The notes under the pieces were generated by a model that had not been told where the DNA came from, ran no database searches, and worked only from the letters and a program-made list of their open reading frames with translations. A DNA stretch of 64,000 nt from Porpolomopsis calyptriformis (lineage: Eukaryota > Basidiomycota > Agaricomycetes > Agaricales > Hygrophoraceae), in assembly GCA_951640195.1 (NCBI GenBank), contig OX621169.1:1674001-1738000 (forward strand), given 5' to 3'. Below, piece after piece: positions 53,301 to 64,000 of the stretch. Numbering within the stretch: position 1 is the stretch's first letter; each line of letters starts with the position of its first letter. Both the position numbers and the translations under genes were made by a program.

Positions 53301-54562
53301 GTCAGAACTTGCAGTTGCCAACCGAACTAATCCGATGGTTTACAGGTTTACGCCCTTTGCCATCATGTCTTAGCGGTGGAGACCTGGATGGGTGAGTCCA
53401 AACGAACCTACCGATCGATCAACTCTCATGTATACATTATTGCAATGTCAGCGACACTTTTGATATCGTTCAATATCCTCTCCTTCTTCCTCCCATTCAC
53501 ATAGTTGCCTGCACGTATGATGACCATGTTGAGATCCTCAGTCTTGATAGGGACAGTACCGTGGCCGATATATGCGATTTTATTGTTGACTATATCCGTT
53601 CCGATGTTTTGGTGCGGTTTTACATGGAGATCTCTTGCGTCTATTGATTCCAAACTTAGGGACTACTCGCTACCCGTCATCTCGTCATTGCAGGTATGTG
53701 TAATACGGTGGGAAGTTGGACCCTTCTGATTCTTCTGGTTTCTCAAAGATCAATCCAAGGTATGATGCTTTTCGTCACAAAGTCTGGGAACGTCACCGAT
53801 CCTTTCCCTCAGAAAGGCACACTGGACCGCGATTGTCTGACCCTGGTCGGGTTATGCTCCCAAGCAGTCGACTATCCCAAAAACGGAATACCAGTCAGCC
53901 TTGACGGGAACAGAATTCCCCGTTCTCTCATCTACGAGAAGCCAGACTGGCAGTCGGCAGAAGTAGTAGCGCCGCGGCAGCTTGACTACTACACTTCCCA
54001 TCGAGCGCTTGGATATCTATATCGCTCAATCGAACTCGACGACCCCAGCATGATTCCTTCCTTTGGGGAACAGGGACCTGTCAATGATGTAATCTCCATT
54101 GCGCTCAAACCTCACGTTGAAAGCAAACTGCTCCGAGATGTTGGTCTTAGCGGCGACTCGGGAGAGATTGAACAACTATTCCAGAAATATGTGAACGAGT
54201 TACGATACATATGTGCGTCCAACACGCTCTCGAGCGATCCCGGGGTCCGACTACTAGAGGAAGAGGTTGTAGTAGGCACCATCCTAGCCAAATGCGCCGA
54301 GCAGCGCTTGCGGAGGGGTAGGATTTATCGGATGCAACAGCAAGCCTCTGTACTTGTCCGTAACATCCAACGTGACCTTGAGGGAGATTGGGATATCTCG
54401 GTGCTGCCCCGAAGTCTTTGCAGAGCCTGGTTTGCTTGGGACTTTAGCGTCCGAAACAAAGGAACCTTCGGGTCGAATAGTTTTGGGCTGATCGCCTTGG
54501 GGGCGATTTTTAGCTTGCTGGACAAGTTGGACAAGTGGAACGAGTTGAAAGTAATGTTGTAA
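50302..54562 (+). CDS. RNA-dependent RNA polymerase (RNA silencing)
   Basis: A cellular RdRP of the QDE-1/RDR type, which makes double-stranded RNA for Dicer. The start MNLDIKCVHSEANQWTVKKA lies at 50302. Conserved stretches: HVTFTPTRLILEGPF; NRVIRLYAGYEHNFLRVDFR; FGDFSQVLNQPSKYAARMAQ-like sequence near 52040; GFKGVVGVDERLEGRKMCLR; VADEGPAYQAKGLENVFILT; MISRNPVVHPGDVQCVYAIG; and the catalytic LPSCLSGGDLDGD near 53370-53460. The three catalytic Asp are present, with an intron between the last Gly and Asp. The frame is complete across about ten introns to the stop at 54562. About 1,250 residues. Confidence 0.93.
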
Positions 54563-54642
54563 TCCTTTGCGAATTCTCTGTATAAGATTGATGATAGGGA
54601 AAACAACAATATGGTAAGAACTTGTAGTTCGATTGTCCAATA

Positions 54643-54648
54643 AAAAAG
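54643..54648 (-). terminator. Pol III T6 terminator of tRNA-Ser
   Basis: A run of six T on the minus strand begins 3 bases past the tRNA 3' end. Confidence 0.8.
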
Positions 54649-54651
54649 TTC

Positions 54652-54742
54652 GACACCAGCAGGATTTGAACCTGCGCCCTCAGAGAGGAACAGATATTCG
54701 GCGGATTCGAATCTGTCGCCGTAACCACTTGGCTATAGTGTC
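54652..54742 (-). tRNA. tRNA-Ser(CGA) with a 10-nt intron
   Basis: The acceptor stem GACACTA pairs with TGGTGTC, with G73 as discriminator. The D arm is GCC...GGC. The anticodon stem ACAGA/TCTGT encloses a TTCGAA loop start, so the anticodon is CGA. A short insert (TCCGCCGAAT) sits after position 37, the normal intron site. A long variable arm (CCTCTCTGAGG) and T arm GCAGG-TTCAAAT-CCTGC follow. It closely resembles the intron-bearing tRNA-Ser(CGA) of yeast. Confidence 0.92.
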
Positions 54743-54942
54743 TCTAGGGAGCCATGAGTTCTTGTTTAAGGATCTTCGTTTCGAACCAAACTCCAACACT
54801 ATTGTTAGATATCCATCACCACTATTTGTATGGGATACCTATAGCCAGATTGAACGTTCACATTAATTTCTAAGGGAAATCTAAACGAACCGTTTTGAAG
54901 CTGAAAACAGCCGATTTGTCAAGATAGCTTAGATACTCGAAA

Positions 54943-57900
54943 TTAAACAGTACGAACCCGTTGGAATTCATCATAGGCTGTGCTTCTAACATTTTCGTGG
55001 GCGTTGCGGACCACGCCCATCATCCAGTCGGCGGCTTGCCGCTCGTTCAGTCCGAGGGCGAAACGATCTCGTAGTCGTTTTATAGTTTGATCTCCTTTGA
55101 ATGATGGTAAGCCAGTGTCAAGCATCAGTTGGACGGTGCTGATAAGCTGCTCCGCGTGAGGACGAATAGCTAAGAATGCTTTGACAGTGAGGTGAAGGAA
55201 CAACTGGTAACCCTGCGAGTATCGGCCTCCCATAAGGATTACCATCTCGTGGTTCAACTTGAATGAGTGAGGTTCAAATTTGACACCCTGTAGATGCAGA
55301 TAGAAAGTTTGAGAAATACAATTCGCGTGAAAAAGTCTTTGCTCGTACCCCTGGACGTATTACCCAGAAATAAATAAAGTCCGTAAGATTCGGATGAAAC
55401 TGAGATTAAGATTGATACTCATCTATGTCGAATAAAAACCCAAAATCTACGAGAGATTTAGGCATCCACTTAATGGAAGCAAGGCTTTGCTTACCGATAT
55501 GGACGATATGACCTTCCCCATCGATCATGATGTTGCCGTTGTGTCTGTCCTTGATCTGCAGTATGTAACATGCGACAGAATATGCCGCCATGGATTGAAT
55601 GAAGTTCAAACGTGCATGCTGGAAAGCAATTGTGTCTTGTCCTCCATATTTGGCAACAAAAAAATCAAGTAAATCGTTGACTTTTGCACGTCCCATCTCA
55701 TCCCGCGAGGTCGCATTAGGAACCACATCGATAACTCCGCACTGCCAGGCAGCGAGATAAGTGAGTCTGGCCAGGTAAGGATGACGGAAGCTTACACCAG
55801 GCGCAGTGGCGGTAACTCGATACGGGTACAAGTACACCGTCAAGCCAACACTGGTGAAAATATTTTTGAACATGGCAATGATCTGCAATGCCAGCACATC
55901 CTGTCGACAATCGTCGCCAACTTTAAAGATCGCCTGCTGCCAGACATCGTGTTCGACTCGAGTCTCGACAGCCGGACCATCACTATCCAGGACGGAATCG
56001 GGGTTCGTAGCAATCACCACACGTTCCTTCCTCACTTTGAATGTCGCCATGAACGGCGCCTAAATCATGTTTCAGCTCCAGGATATTTCTCCTGAGACAG
56101 GGCTCCTTGCCTTTGCGTGACTTTGCAGGGGGCGCCCAGATTTCTTGTCAATGTCAACCACTTTTCCGTCCGGATTACTTGGCAGGTAGACCCCAACATC
56201 GACCGTAATTTCCGCCATCTCCTCGTCGATTTTAGCCTTACGTGTATACACACCGGGTTGTTAACCGTTGAAATTCATTTTAAGAGTCCGAGAGCTCACT
56301 TTCTTTTCTGGCTTCGTCTTCTTGATGAAAGGTTTCAGCTTGCCAGAAATGGAAGTGATTTCATGAATGAAACAAAATTCGCGATCATAAAATGCCCGAG
56401 CTTCACCCGAAAGGGCATTAGCAAGGATATCAGTCATTTTATCCAAAGCCGGTTTCATTGGGTCTTCCTATTGACTGGATCAAGACGGAAGCGAACCAAA
56501 AGAAAAATAAAACCCACCACCTCCGCGGCATCATCCCTATAGCAGTTTGCTTTCATATTCCAGATTATTTGGTGACAGAATAGCTGAGAAAGCTTCGCGG
56601 TCTCCAAGATGAAGCGTGCGACATAACCTGTGTGGGGGATTAATTATGTTTTCCATTTATTTAAGTTTAATACATGCCTAAATCGTCGTAGCGAAGTGCC
56701 TGCACGACTTGTGGAACGAAGAAGAATGTTAATTCAACGGGATGTTGTTCGAGAACCCTATGGGCGTATTGAAGCAGCAGTGGATCACTGTTGTACTGAC
56801 GCTCAAAGAAGGTGTTGGCAATCACGGGTGGTACAGGTGCCCATAGCAGAATATGCTGTCAATGTCATGAATAAAGTGAAGCAAGCCAAGGGTTTGTGCC
56901 AACCTTGAGATCGCGACGAATCGCTGGGTCGAGTCTATCACCAATCAAAAAGGCCAATGCTTCGGGGGTATCTAGAATGTCTAGAGTGCTCGAGCGAACC
57001 ATCTTCCCAACTTCATTACGGACCAGGGGATTCCTAAACCGTTCGACAGAGAAAACGGCAATCGCAGGGTCGGTCTGCCACAGTGTGCGAACTGTACTTA
57101 TCCATGAGCTCTGTCGTTGGCGACATGAATACTGGTTTGAAATACAGATAAGTTGATGGTTACCTCCTGCATAGTACGCTCAGTTGTTCCAACATGGTCA
57201 GTTCCCCTTTTAGCATCATTGGTCGGGTTAGCCCAAACAGTTAAACGGAAAATTTCGTTTTCGACCAAGAGTCGCAATGGGAAGTTTATGTTCTTGAGTC
57301 TCGTGCTGTAATCTAATCCAGGCGTCATTTACCTCCCCGCAAAAGCGAGAGCATGGAACCTACGGGAAGTCTGGGTGGCCGACTGAGCTGGGGATAAGCT
57401 TGAGATCGAAAGAGAGCTCCGAACCGAGTCCGTCTGCAAATATGAGAGAAACTCTGAGAGAACTTTGATATCAGCATCAAGTTGCACACGATCGGCACCA
57501 TACGACCACCTATGAGTCTGGGGTCAACCTACTGCTTCTTTAGATCAGAGACATCTTACTGAGGGCATACTGCAAACCACGAATAGGCAGCACGGTAGAG
57601 GCTTTCCCGAAGTGTATTTTCGCAATAGGAGTCCAAGTGTGAACTCTTCAGCGTTTCGAACCCGAAAAGAAGGAAAGAGAACCTGGCCTCACGTGCAAGA
57701 GGATGAGTGCTGCAAGAATGGTTAAAAACGGTGTGGAATAAGAAATGATGAGGCGAACCTTTGAGACCTGTAGGCCCGAGCCGAACGTAACACCAAACGT
57801 TGTATTAAGAACATGACCCCCGAACGCCGGTATCTCGCAGCTTGTAATCGGCTCAGTAGCGTTTGCAAAACAAGGGCGTGCGGCTTCAGAAGGCGGCGTG

Positions 57901-60900
57901 CATTGGTGACCGCACGGTCGACCACCTCCTTATCACTCGGACTATAGTTGATGGGATGATAAAATGGATCGTCGTAACTGATTGCTAATTATTGAAGAGA
58001 AATCATAATTACTGGCAGCACGCACTTTAAGGAGGTTGAAAATATGCCCTTGCCGTGTTTGATCGTATCTGACCATGCCGTTAGAACTTCAGCCATAAGG
58101 GCAACTTCTACCTCGGGCTTGTCTGAGATCACCCACGTCCAGACTTCAATCCCGGCAGATATGGCAGATGGAGTAAATACTTCGAATGGCAAGACTACGA
58201 TGTGATGAAGGAGGTCGTGATCGCACTGAAAAAGCGGATATTAGCAGTACGCTGCAAGGAAGGAGATAACCGACCTTGTCAAGCGAGATAAGTGTCGCCG
58301 CACACCGGAAGAGCAGGCGTTTCAGATCTTGGATAGTCGACGTACTATTCTTCCCTCGAATGTCTTCCATTGTGCGAGACATCTTGGCCTTCAAAGCGTG
58401 AATTTCTGTTGAAGGTGCCAAATGAGGCGGGAGTTTATCCAGTCTGTCTGATCCTGAATGTTGAAAAGTCAAACATGAGCAGGCAAGAGACCGGGAAGAC
58501 GAAGCTCACCTTCATGACTAGCTAATCGAAGCCCAGCCGCCTCACCTGCGAAGTAACTCTTGCTTGCAATTTGACTAGCTAACCTTTTTGCACGATCTGA
58601 TTTCCAACCAGATAAAGCTGACAGAGAAGCTAAACCAATAAAATGGGCCAGTTGCCAACCTAGTTAGTGTGAATACAGCTCACTTAGCTGGCGACCCACT
58701 GGCCCAACGGCCTTGCCAAATTCCTCTGCAACGGAGGCACCCAATTCAGCAGTATCAGCCCAGGACATCGACTGATTCACGGCAAGGTATTTCTGAAACA
58801 GCAGCTCGAATGAAATCATGCAGATCATTCGTGAGGTAGGCTAACCTGCAATGTTGATTGCAATTCAAGTGGTGCACGGCCAATTGCCAATTCGAACCAG
58901 GTGTTTGCGTTCCGACGCAGTAAGCCTAGGATTTCATTGCGCACGAGATAGCTATCCGTAAGCTGGAGTGTGATGCCAGTCCGAGCCGAGTGAAATTCAT
59001 AAACGGGGTTGTACTGTACGCCGTGAACACACGAACATCAAAATGTACAGAATTGGCAACCATCGCGCAACATACCTCGTCCATAAACTCATTATCGCAG
59101 GCTCGGCGAAGTAGTGTGAGAACTTCAAGGATGGCAAAAACAAGAGGCGGATCACACATGAGCGAAGGGAACGAAGTTATCAAGCGATTGAGATATTTCG
59201 ATGCTATGTCACGAGCTTTCGCAATACGATGGGTACTGCACACCAAGAGTATGCGAAGCTCCGTGGATAAGACCTCGGGTAAAGCTTGCGCGGAAGCTCG
59301 TGCATTTAGATCGATTATACAGCCACGAATTACCTGCGCAGGTGAGGTAGCCGATGTGACTAACAGCACGGGAAAATCTGACCTTCTCTGCGATTGATTC
59401 CATACACGCGCTGAGTTCGTTATGCCTGTTAAGGCCATCATTGGTAAAATATGACACTAGTGATGAGGTTAGTCCACCCGCTGCACGCATACTCTCCATA
59501 TCATGCATGGTCAATAAAAAAATCACTTGACCAGGTGATAAATTTCGAATATCACTTGCACGCAGGGGAATATGCCGAGTGAGGGTCGTACGATGTTTCG
59601 CAATGACCTAGTCAATATAAGTACCGGCTTGCGGATAGAGACATCGAGAGAGTTATCACCGTATGCGCATACTCCTGCCGAATGACGGTGTTGTATACTA
59701 GATCGCTAGCAACCGAATCGTGGGCCTCCTCCAAGATCATGGAAGGGGTCTTTGCTGCGATACGTGCTAAAACAAGTTGTTGCCATTCCATAGCTGTGTC
59801 CTCCTTGCTGTCGGTGGTAAAATGGAAGAGTACACAGAGAAACCACATATTCCGAAAGAGCGCAACCACACCAGAAGATGCGGCCAACTGGGGATCGAAG
59901 TCTCGGTGCGCAAGGAGGGAATCGATAGGGAGCAGGAGAGAAGCCAATTGTTCAATCATGTCGTCTGTCTGCTCAATGTCATAGTCAGGATTGATAAAAA
60001 AAATTGGAATACGGATCCAATCATTTGACCTTCACGTGATGACTTGAGATCGCAATATTTTGAATAGCAACGGCCTTATCGGAAAATAAGGCAAGCAACT
60101 CCACCAAATAAATTTCGTACAGCTCTGGACGACGATTCAACTCTTGAGCAAGTCGCGTTTGTGCGGCGAGGACCTAGGTCAATACGGGTAAGTCTAAAGA
60201 TGGGAGAAGGTATAAGAGAAACAGAACCATATTATTTGAGAATCTAGGGTCGTCAGGGTTCGCAGAACGGTTTATCACAGAAAATACTCGAATGATGTCT
60301 GTGAAGGCGCTTTCTGATGCAGACAAGGCCAAGTCCACAAGGTTATATGCAATAGCAGCTTCGACCGTTGGTTCAGCGTTTTGCAGCCTTTGCAAGAGCA
60401 TCGAGATAGTGAGCCCGGTTACCTGCGGGTATGATCAGAACAGCCAACCAGAAAATCCTCGGGACAATGTCACCTCCTCAACGCGGAACTCAAGCGCAAG
60501 TCGGGTGACAACCGATATAGTGCTGATCCCAACGAGCTTTTTCTGATCTTCTGACAAGCCGTGCAAGCCGGATTCTACGGTTTGGAACGATGAATGGTCG
60601 GAGGAATAAAGGGGGGTCATCATCAGCTGCGAACTACTTGAGGTATCGTGGATTTCCTTGCTCGTCGCTGCAATGTAATTAAGGAGTGAATACATGTTGG
60701 ACATTATGAGATCATCGCCAGGTGCCAACTGTTTTGGTCTTAGCATACGGTTGTGGAGTGCTCTTTAAATTTTACCTTGATGCAAAGTGCAAGGCACTTA
60801 GCCGCGGCCGATAGGGGAGGGGGAGCTCGTGTTTCGGAGGCAAATTTGAACTCGAAGATAGGTAATGGTGCAGTGATAAAACGACGAAGATGACTCGTCA

Positions 60901-62418
60901 ACGAGGGTGCTATGTCTGGGAAGCTAAAGTACGGTGGTCAGTAACACGAGATGACCATATTGTCATAAAAATACCTTTGCACGAGAACTGTGAGTGCTTT
61001 AAGGGCAGCTTCCTGAACAAGATTGTCGAAGATAGGAGAGTCGGCGCTTAGGAGGAGTAGCAGACGTGAGTACAGATTCTTGTCAAGTTCTCTCGCCGCG
61101 ACGGAGCACACACATGCAAGTTTCTATAAAGACGTGCATTAACAACATGAATTTCTGGTGGGAAAGAAATGCGCACCAAGCTTTCGGATAAAGTTTCTAA
61201 AGCATACGTGTCAAGGGCAGGCTCAGAATCCAGTTCCTCCAACTGCACAAGGAGGTCTGTAAAACACTGCATGGCGTAACTGATCGTCGCCCTTAAAGCC
61301 TCCATAGTTTGACCCTGTGTAATATTCAAGTTGGCCCCAGCCTGACGCATCAGAGACAACCACGCGGCATTAGCGGCTGCTGCTTCAAAGGTATTGCCGT
61401 ATGCGGCCGTCTGGGTTGGCGTCAAAACTTGTGCTAACACTGTCCACTGAGTTTCCATAACACAACAGACGATAAATGATCCACTGAGGGGGCGACCTCG
61501 AGAAACGTAACGTGCAACAAAAGTTTGGATGACTTGATGTGTTTCGAGGTCTGCTTCAGCCTGAAAAATATCGACCAAAAGAAGGTTGAGAAGATCAACT
61601 ACATCTGGTTCACAGAGTGTATTGCATTGCATTGAGATTTTTTCCCATTGCGTTATAGTCCAAGGAAACGATGTAGAAGCGATGGCTCGATAAAGCCCGT
61701 GAATGGCAGGAATCAACTGAGTTAGGACGTCGAAAGCTGGACAGATGGTTCAATTACTGAACTTTCCACTAAAGAGACAACTGACATGTTTCAGTTTTGA
61801 TTTTTTTAACGACATGCGACAGAAATGAGAAGATTGCAGCGGTTGAAGCTTCGCTATACCGATCATGACGGGCAGAGATATGAAGCAAGGCGGAAACGGT
61901 GGAGAAAACCAGCTGATCTGGAAGTGCCCACTCTGCGCCAAATTTTAGTTTGAGATATCTGGGGATACTCGAGAAACTAGGCTACCTTCCCAAGACAAAC
62001 TTGTATCAAAATCAATATGAGGCACATCTCGGAGGATATCCAGAAGTGCAGGTACAACAGTTCCAACCGTGCATTCAATGTGAGTTTCCGGACATCTCAC
62101 AGCGAGCTCTCCGAAAGCGATATTACAATGCACTTGGGAGGCAGACTGGATCAAGTTAGCGATGGCATAGTCATGAACAATATGGATGACTACCATGAAT
62201 GGCTTCTGCCCGTCCCGTCCGTCGGATAAATCATCCTCGTTCAAATCTGCCCGCGTTTGCACTTTTGAACCAATGAGATCTCGCGCATAAAGATCGCCCT
62301 CGGTCTCCAAAACATTAGAGGCAAGGTCGGACAATATCCGTTGATGAATATTCAACTCTAGACTGTAATACCGTTAGTGCATAGTCATAACCCGTCGACT
62401 TGGGACATACTAATCCAT
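54943..62418 (-). CDS. STT4: Phosphatidylinositol 4-kinase III-alpha
   Basis: The large PI 4-kinase that makes PI4P at the plasma membrane. The start is MDYLELNIHQRILSDLASNV, where ATG-GAT-TA at 62418 is joined by an intron to the next exon. A long helical array, with more than fifteen exons, leads to the catalytic end. Near 56150 lies VGVYLPSNPDGKVVDIDKKS, then APFMATFKVRK. The lipid-kinase motifs are KVGDDCRQDVLALQ (near 55950), KDRHNGNIMIDGEGHI (near 55540) and VDFGFLFDI (near 55440). The C-terminus MNHEMVILMGG...NVRSTAYDEFQRVRTV ends at 54943. About 2,000 residues. One intron (56110-56060) appears to be GC-AG. A retroelement begins just outside the start codon. Confidence 0.93.
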
Positions 62419-64000
62419 CGTCGAGTTGGAGTGCCAAGGGGAGTAGCATTATGTCATACGGGGACAGCACGTATAACCAACAACCCAAACCAGCCTACGG
62501 AACCAAACCCCCAGCCAACCCCCTCAATGCCCACCACCCAACGCGCCTCTTAGTCCAGATCCTCCCAAATGGACTAGAACCAAGTGCACGACCACAAGCG
62601 AATGTACTGATTGAAAACATCAACAGAACGCTCAGCGAACACGAAAACTCCAAACACCTACGAGTAGTATCAGTCAAGTGGAATGCCAACGGAAACTGCG
62701 TACTGTTCACCCGCGCAGACCAAACAGCTGCAGAACTTGTAAAGTTCAAGAACAGATTTACCCACCACATTGCCGACCCGCAAGACACGATAGTACGAGA
62801 GGACAAACGCTGGATAAAAATCCAAGTAAACGGCATTCGGACAGGCGCCTTCGACACAATGCCTGGTGTCTACGAGCCAGAGACCATCCATAACGAACTC
62901 CTCGCCAACAACCCGATATACTCAGAACTCAAGATCACTGCCCCCCCACGCTGGATGAGGACGAAAGAGGAGCTTGCATCCCAAGCATACTCATCAATCG
63001 TCTTTGCTGCAGAAGAATCGGAACAAGCCAACTACTTGCTAAAAGAAGTACGAACCCTAGCGGCCTTCGGCCGTAATGCCTACCTCCGCCAATACGCTGA
63101 ACGCCCACCCCTTGTCCAATGCAAGAAATGCTGGAAATTTGACCACGTCGCAACGTCCTGCGAGTCCCCGACCAACCGCTGCAGACTATGTGGTGAAAAC
63201 CACACGGAGGAGGATCACCGTGCAACCTGCACACTATGCCCCCCCCACTCTGACTGCGACATGGGCGATACAACCCCCACCTGCCTACACAAACTACGAT
63301 GCCTACACTGCAAAAACAACCCAGACCACCACCACCCAGCCGACTCCCGCCGCTGCCCAGAACGGATCCTACGATACGGCACAGCCCGAGCCAACGAGAG
63401 GCACAAACCACACACCAACCCCCCAACAACCGCTACCAACCCCCCCACCAGTGATTGGCAAACTATCAACCCTAAACGGAAAGGGAAGCAGCCGGCTCGA
63501 AACCCACCAACCACCCAATCCCAACCACAGCCCATAACAAACCGATTTGAGATGCCCGACATACAACCCAATATAGATGCCATGCTGAGGATAGCCCCCC
63601 AGGGAACCACCCGTGAGCAAATAGAAAGGATCCTCCGCCAAAACCCCAGACCCACGGCCCCCCCACCACACCTAAATGAAAACGGCACACCTACCACCAA
63701 CCCTATACGCATCATTCAACTCAATATCAATCGACAACCAGAGGCTACTCATGCAATACTAAATGAAAAAGTAAGAGACACGGACCTAATCCTACTACAA
63801 GAACCCTGGTGGGCACGAATAGGGACCGGACCAACAGGCGACCCCATCATTGGCCCGATAGGCCACCCAGCCTGGTCACCCATCCTACCGCTACCCACCA
63901 TAAATGAGGGTACGACCCCCAGGGTCATGGCCTACTACCGCAAGCGCCCCGACTTCAACGTCACCCTGAGATCAGACCTAATGCAAGACCTCGACGCCCA
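62419..64000 (+). mobile_element. Non-LTR retrotransposon, 5' part
   Basis: The base composition turns strongly C/A-rich on the plus strand from about 62460, unlike the neighbouring genes. The element encodes a gag-like protein with zinc knuckles and the start of an endonuclease domain, and continues past the right edge. The exact 5' boundary is not visible. No LTR is seen. Confidence 0.85.
62451..64000 (+). CDS. Retrotransposon Gag-endonuclease polyprotein, open to the window edge
   Basis: One continuous frame of at least 516 codons without a stop from the ATG at 62451 to base 64000; the nearest upstream in-frame stop is at 62388-62390. The gag core starts near PTRLLVQILPNGLEP. Three cysteine knuckles follow between about 63119 and 63358: CKKCWKFDHVATSC (a CCHC type), CRLCGENHTEEDHRATC and CLHCKNNPDHHHP. 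A Pro/Thr-rich linker leads to IRIIQLNINRQPEATHAIL and LILLQEPWW, the opening motifs of an AP-type endonuclease (EEP) with its Asn and Glu. The order gag, EEP, then presumably reverse transcriptase fits Tad1/I-like LINEs of fungi. Intact so far, so possibly active. Confidence 0.88.
   Translation, partial: MSYGDSTYNQQPKPAYGTKPPANPLNAHHPTRLLVQILPNGLEPSARPQANVLIENINRTLSEHENSKHLRVVSVKWNANGNCVLFTRADQTAAELVKFKNRFTHHIADPQDTIVREDKRWIKIQVNGIRTGAFDTMPGVYEPETIHNELLANNPIYSELKITAPPRWMRTKEELASQAYSSIVFAAEESEQANYLLKEVRTLAAFGRNAYLRQYAERPPLVQCKKCWKFDHVATSCESPTNRCRLCGENHTEEDHRATCTLCPPHSDCDMGDTTPTCLHKLRCLHCKNNPDHHHPADSRRCPERILRYGTARANERHKPHTNPPTTATNPPTSDWQTINPKRKGKQPARNPPTTQSQPQPITNRFEMPDIQPNIDAMLRIAPQGTTREQIERILRQNPRPTAPPPHLNENGTPTTNPIRIIQLNINRQPEATHAILNEKVRDTDLILLQEPWWARIGTGPTGDPIIGPIGHPAWSPILPLPTINEGTTPRVMAYYRKRPDFNVTLRSDLMQDLDA

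Noticed and set aside
62495..63715. Several long minus-strand frames in the retroelement
   Set aside because: They are shadows of the C-rich gag frame on the plus strand.

Overview
This window looks like nuclear DNA of a mushroom-forming basidiomycete (Agaricomycetes). Genes are packed head-to-head and tail-to-tail with 30-600 bp gaps. Almost every coding frame is cut by 46-70 bp GT-AG introns. The protein set is fungal: ATG9, a Kex2 endoprotease, creC, an Irs4-like EH protein, a DNMT1-type methyltransferase with RFD and BAH domains, an RNA-dependent RNA polymerase and an HNH protein of mushroom type. No species is named because nothing seen here decides it. Exon limits were worked out by hand from frame continuity and splice signals, so single junctions may be off by a few bases.

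Layout. 0-12 kb: an Irs4-like EH-domain protein (+), ATG9 (-), 2-isopropylmalate synthase (-) sharing a 135-bp promoter with cytosolic glutamyl-tRNA synthetase (+), and a Nudix hydrolase (-). 12-21 kb: a large nuclear-looking protein kinase with two SAP-like motifs (-), the clamp loader CTF18 (+) and an HNH protein (-). 21-30 kb: a foldback repeat, a DNMT1-like cytosine methyltransferase (-) and MCM7 (+). 30-43 kb: KEX2 (-), branched-chain ketoacid dehydrogenase E1-beta (-), creC (+), an APC15-like small protein (-), methylenetetrahydrofolate reductase (-), RAB6/YPT6 (+) and TAP42 (-). 43-54.6 kb: POT1 (+), two unrecognised genes (-) and an RNA-dependent RNA polymerase (+). 54.6-64 kb: an intron-bearing tRNA-Ser(CGA) (-), the PI4-kinase STT4 (-) and the 5' part of a non-LTR retrotransposon (+) that runs off the right edge and begins 32 bp from the STT4 start codon.

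Most genes are housekeeping. Several bear on chromosome replication and maintenance (CTF18, MCM7, DNMT1-like, POT1, the SAP-like kinase) and on RNA silencing (RdRP), but their proximity may be chance. The main points of interest are: an isopropylmalate synthase with a duplicated C-terminal regulatory module; a kinase whose usual beta-3 lysine is a serine and which has a lysine in the WNK position of the glycine loop; a POT1 with a tandem duplication of one OB module that includes its intron positions; a trio of ACGCGT boxes inside a 50-bp MCM7 intron; a perfect Gcn4-type site in the LEU4/GUS1 bidirectional promoter; and the retroelement abutting STT4.
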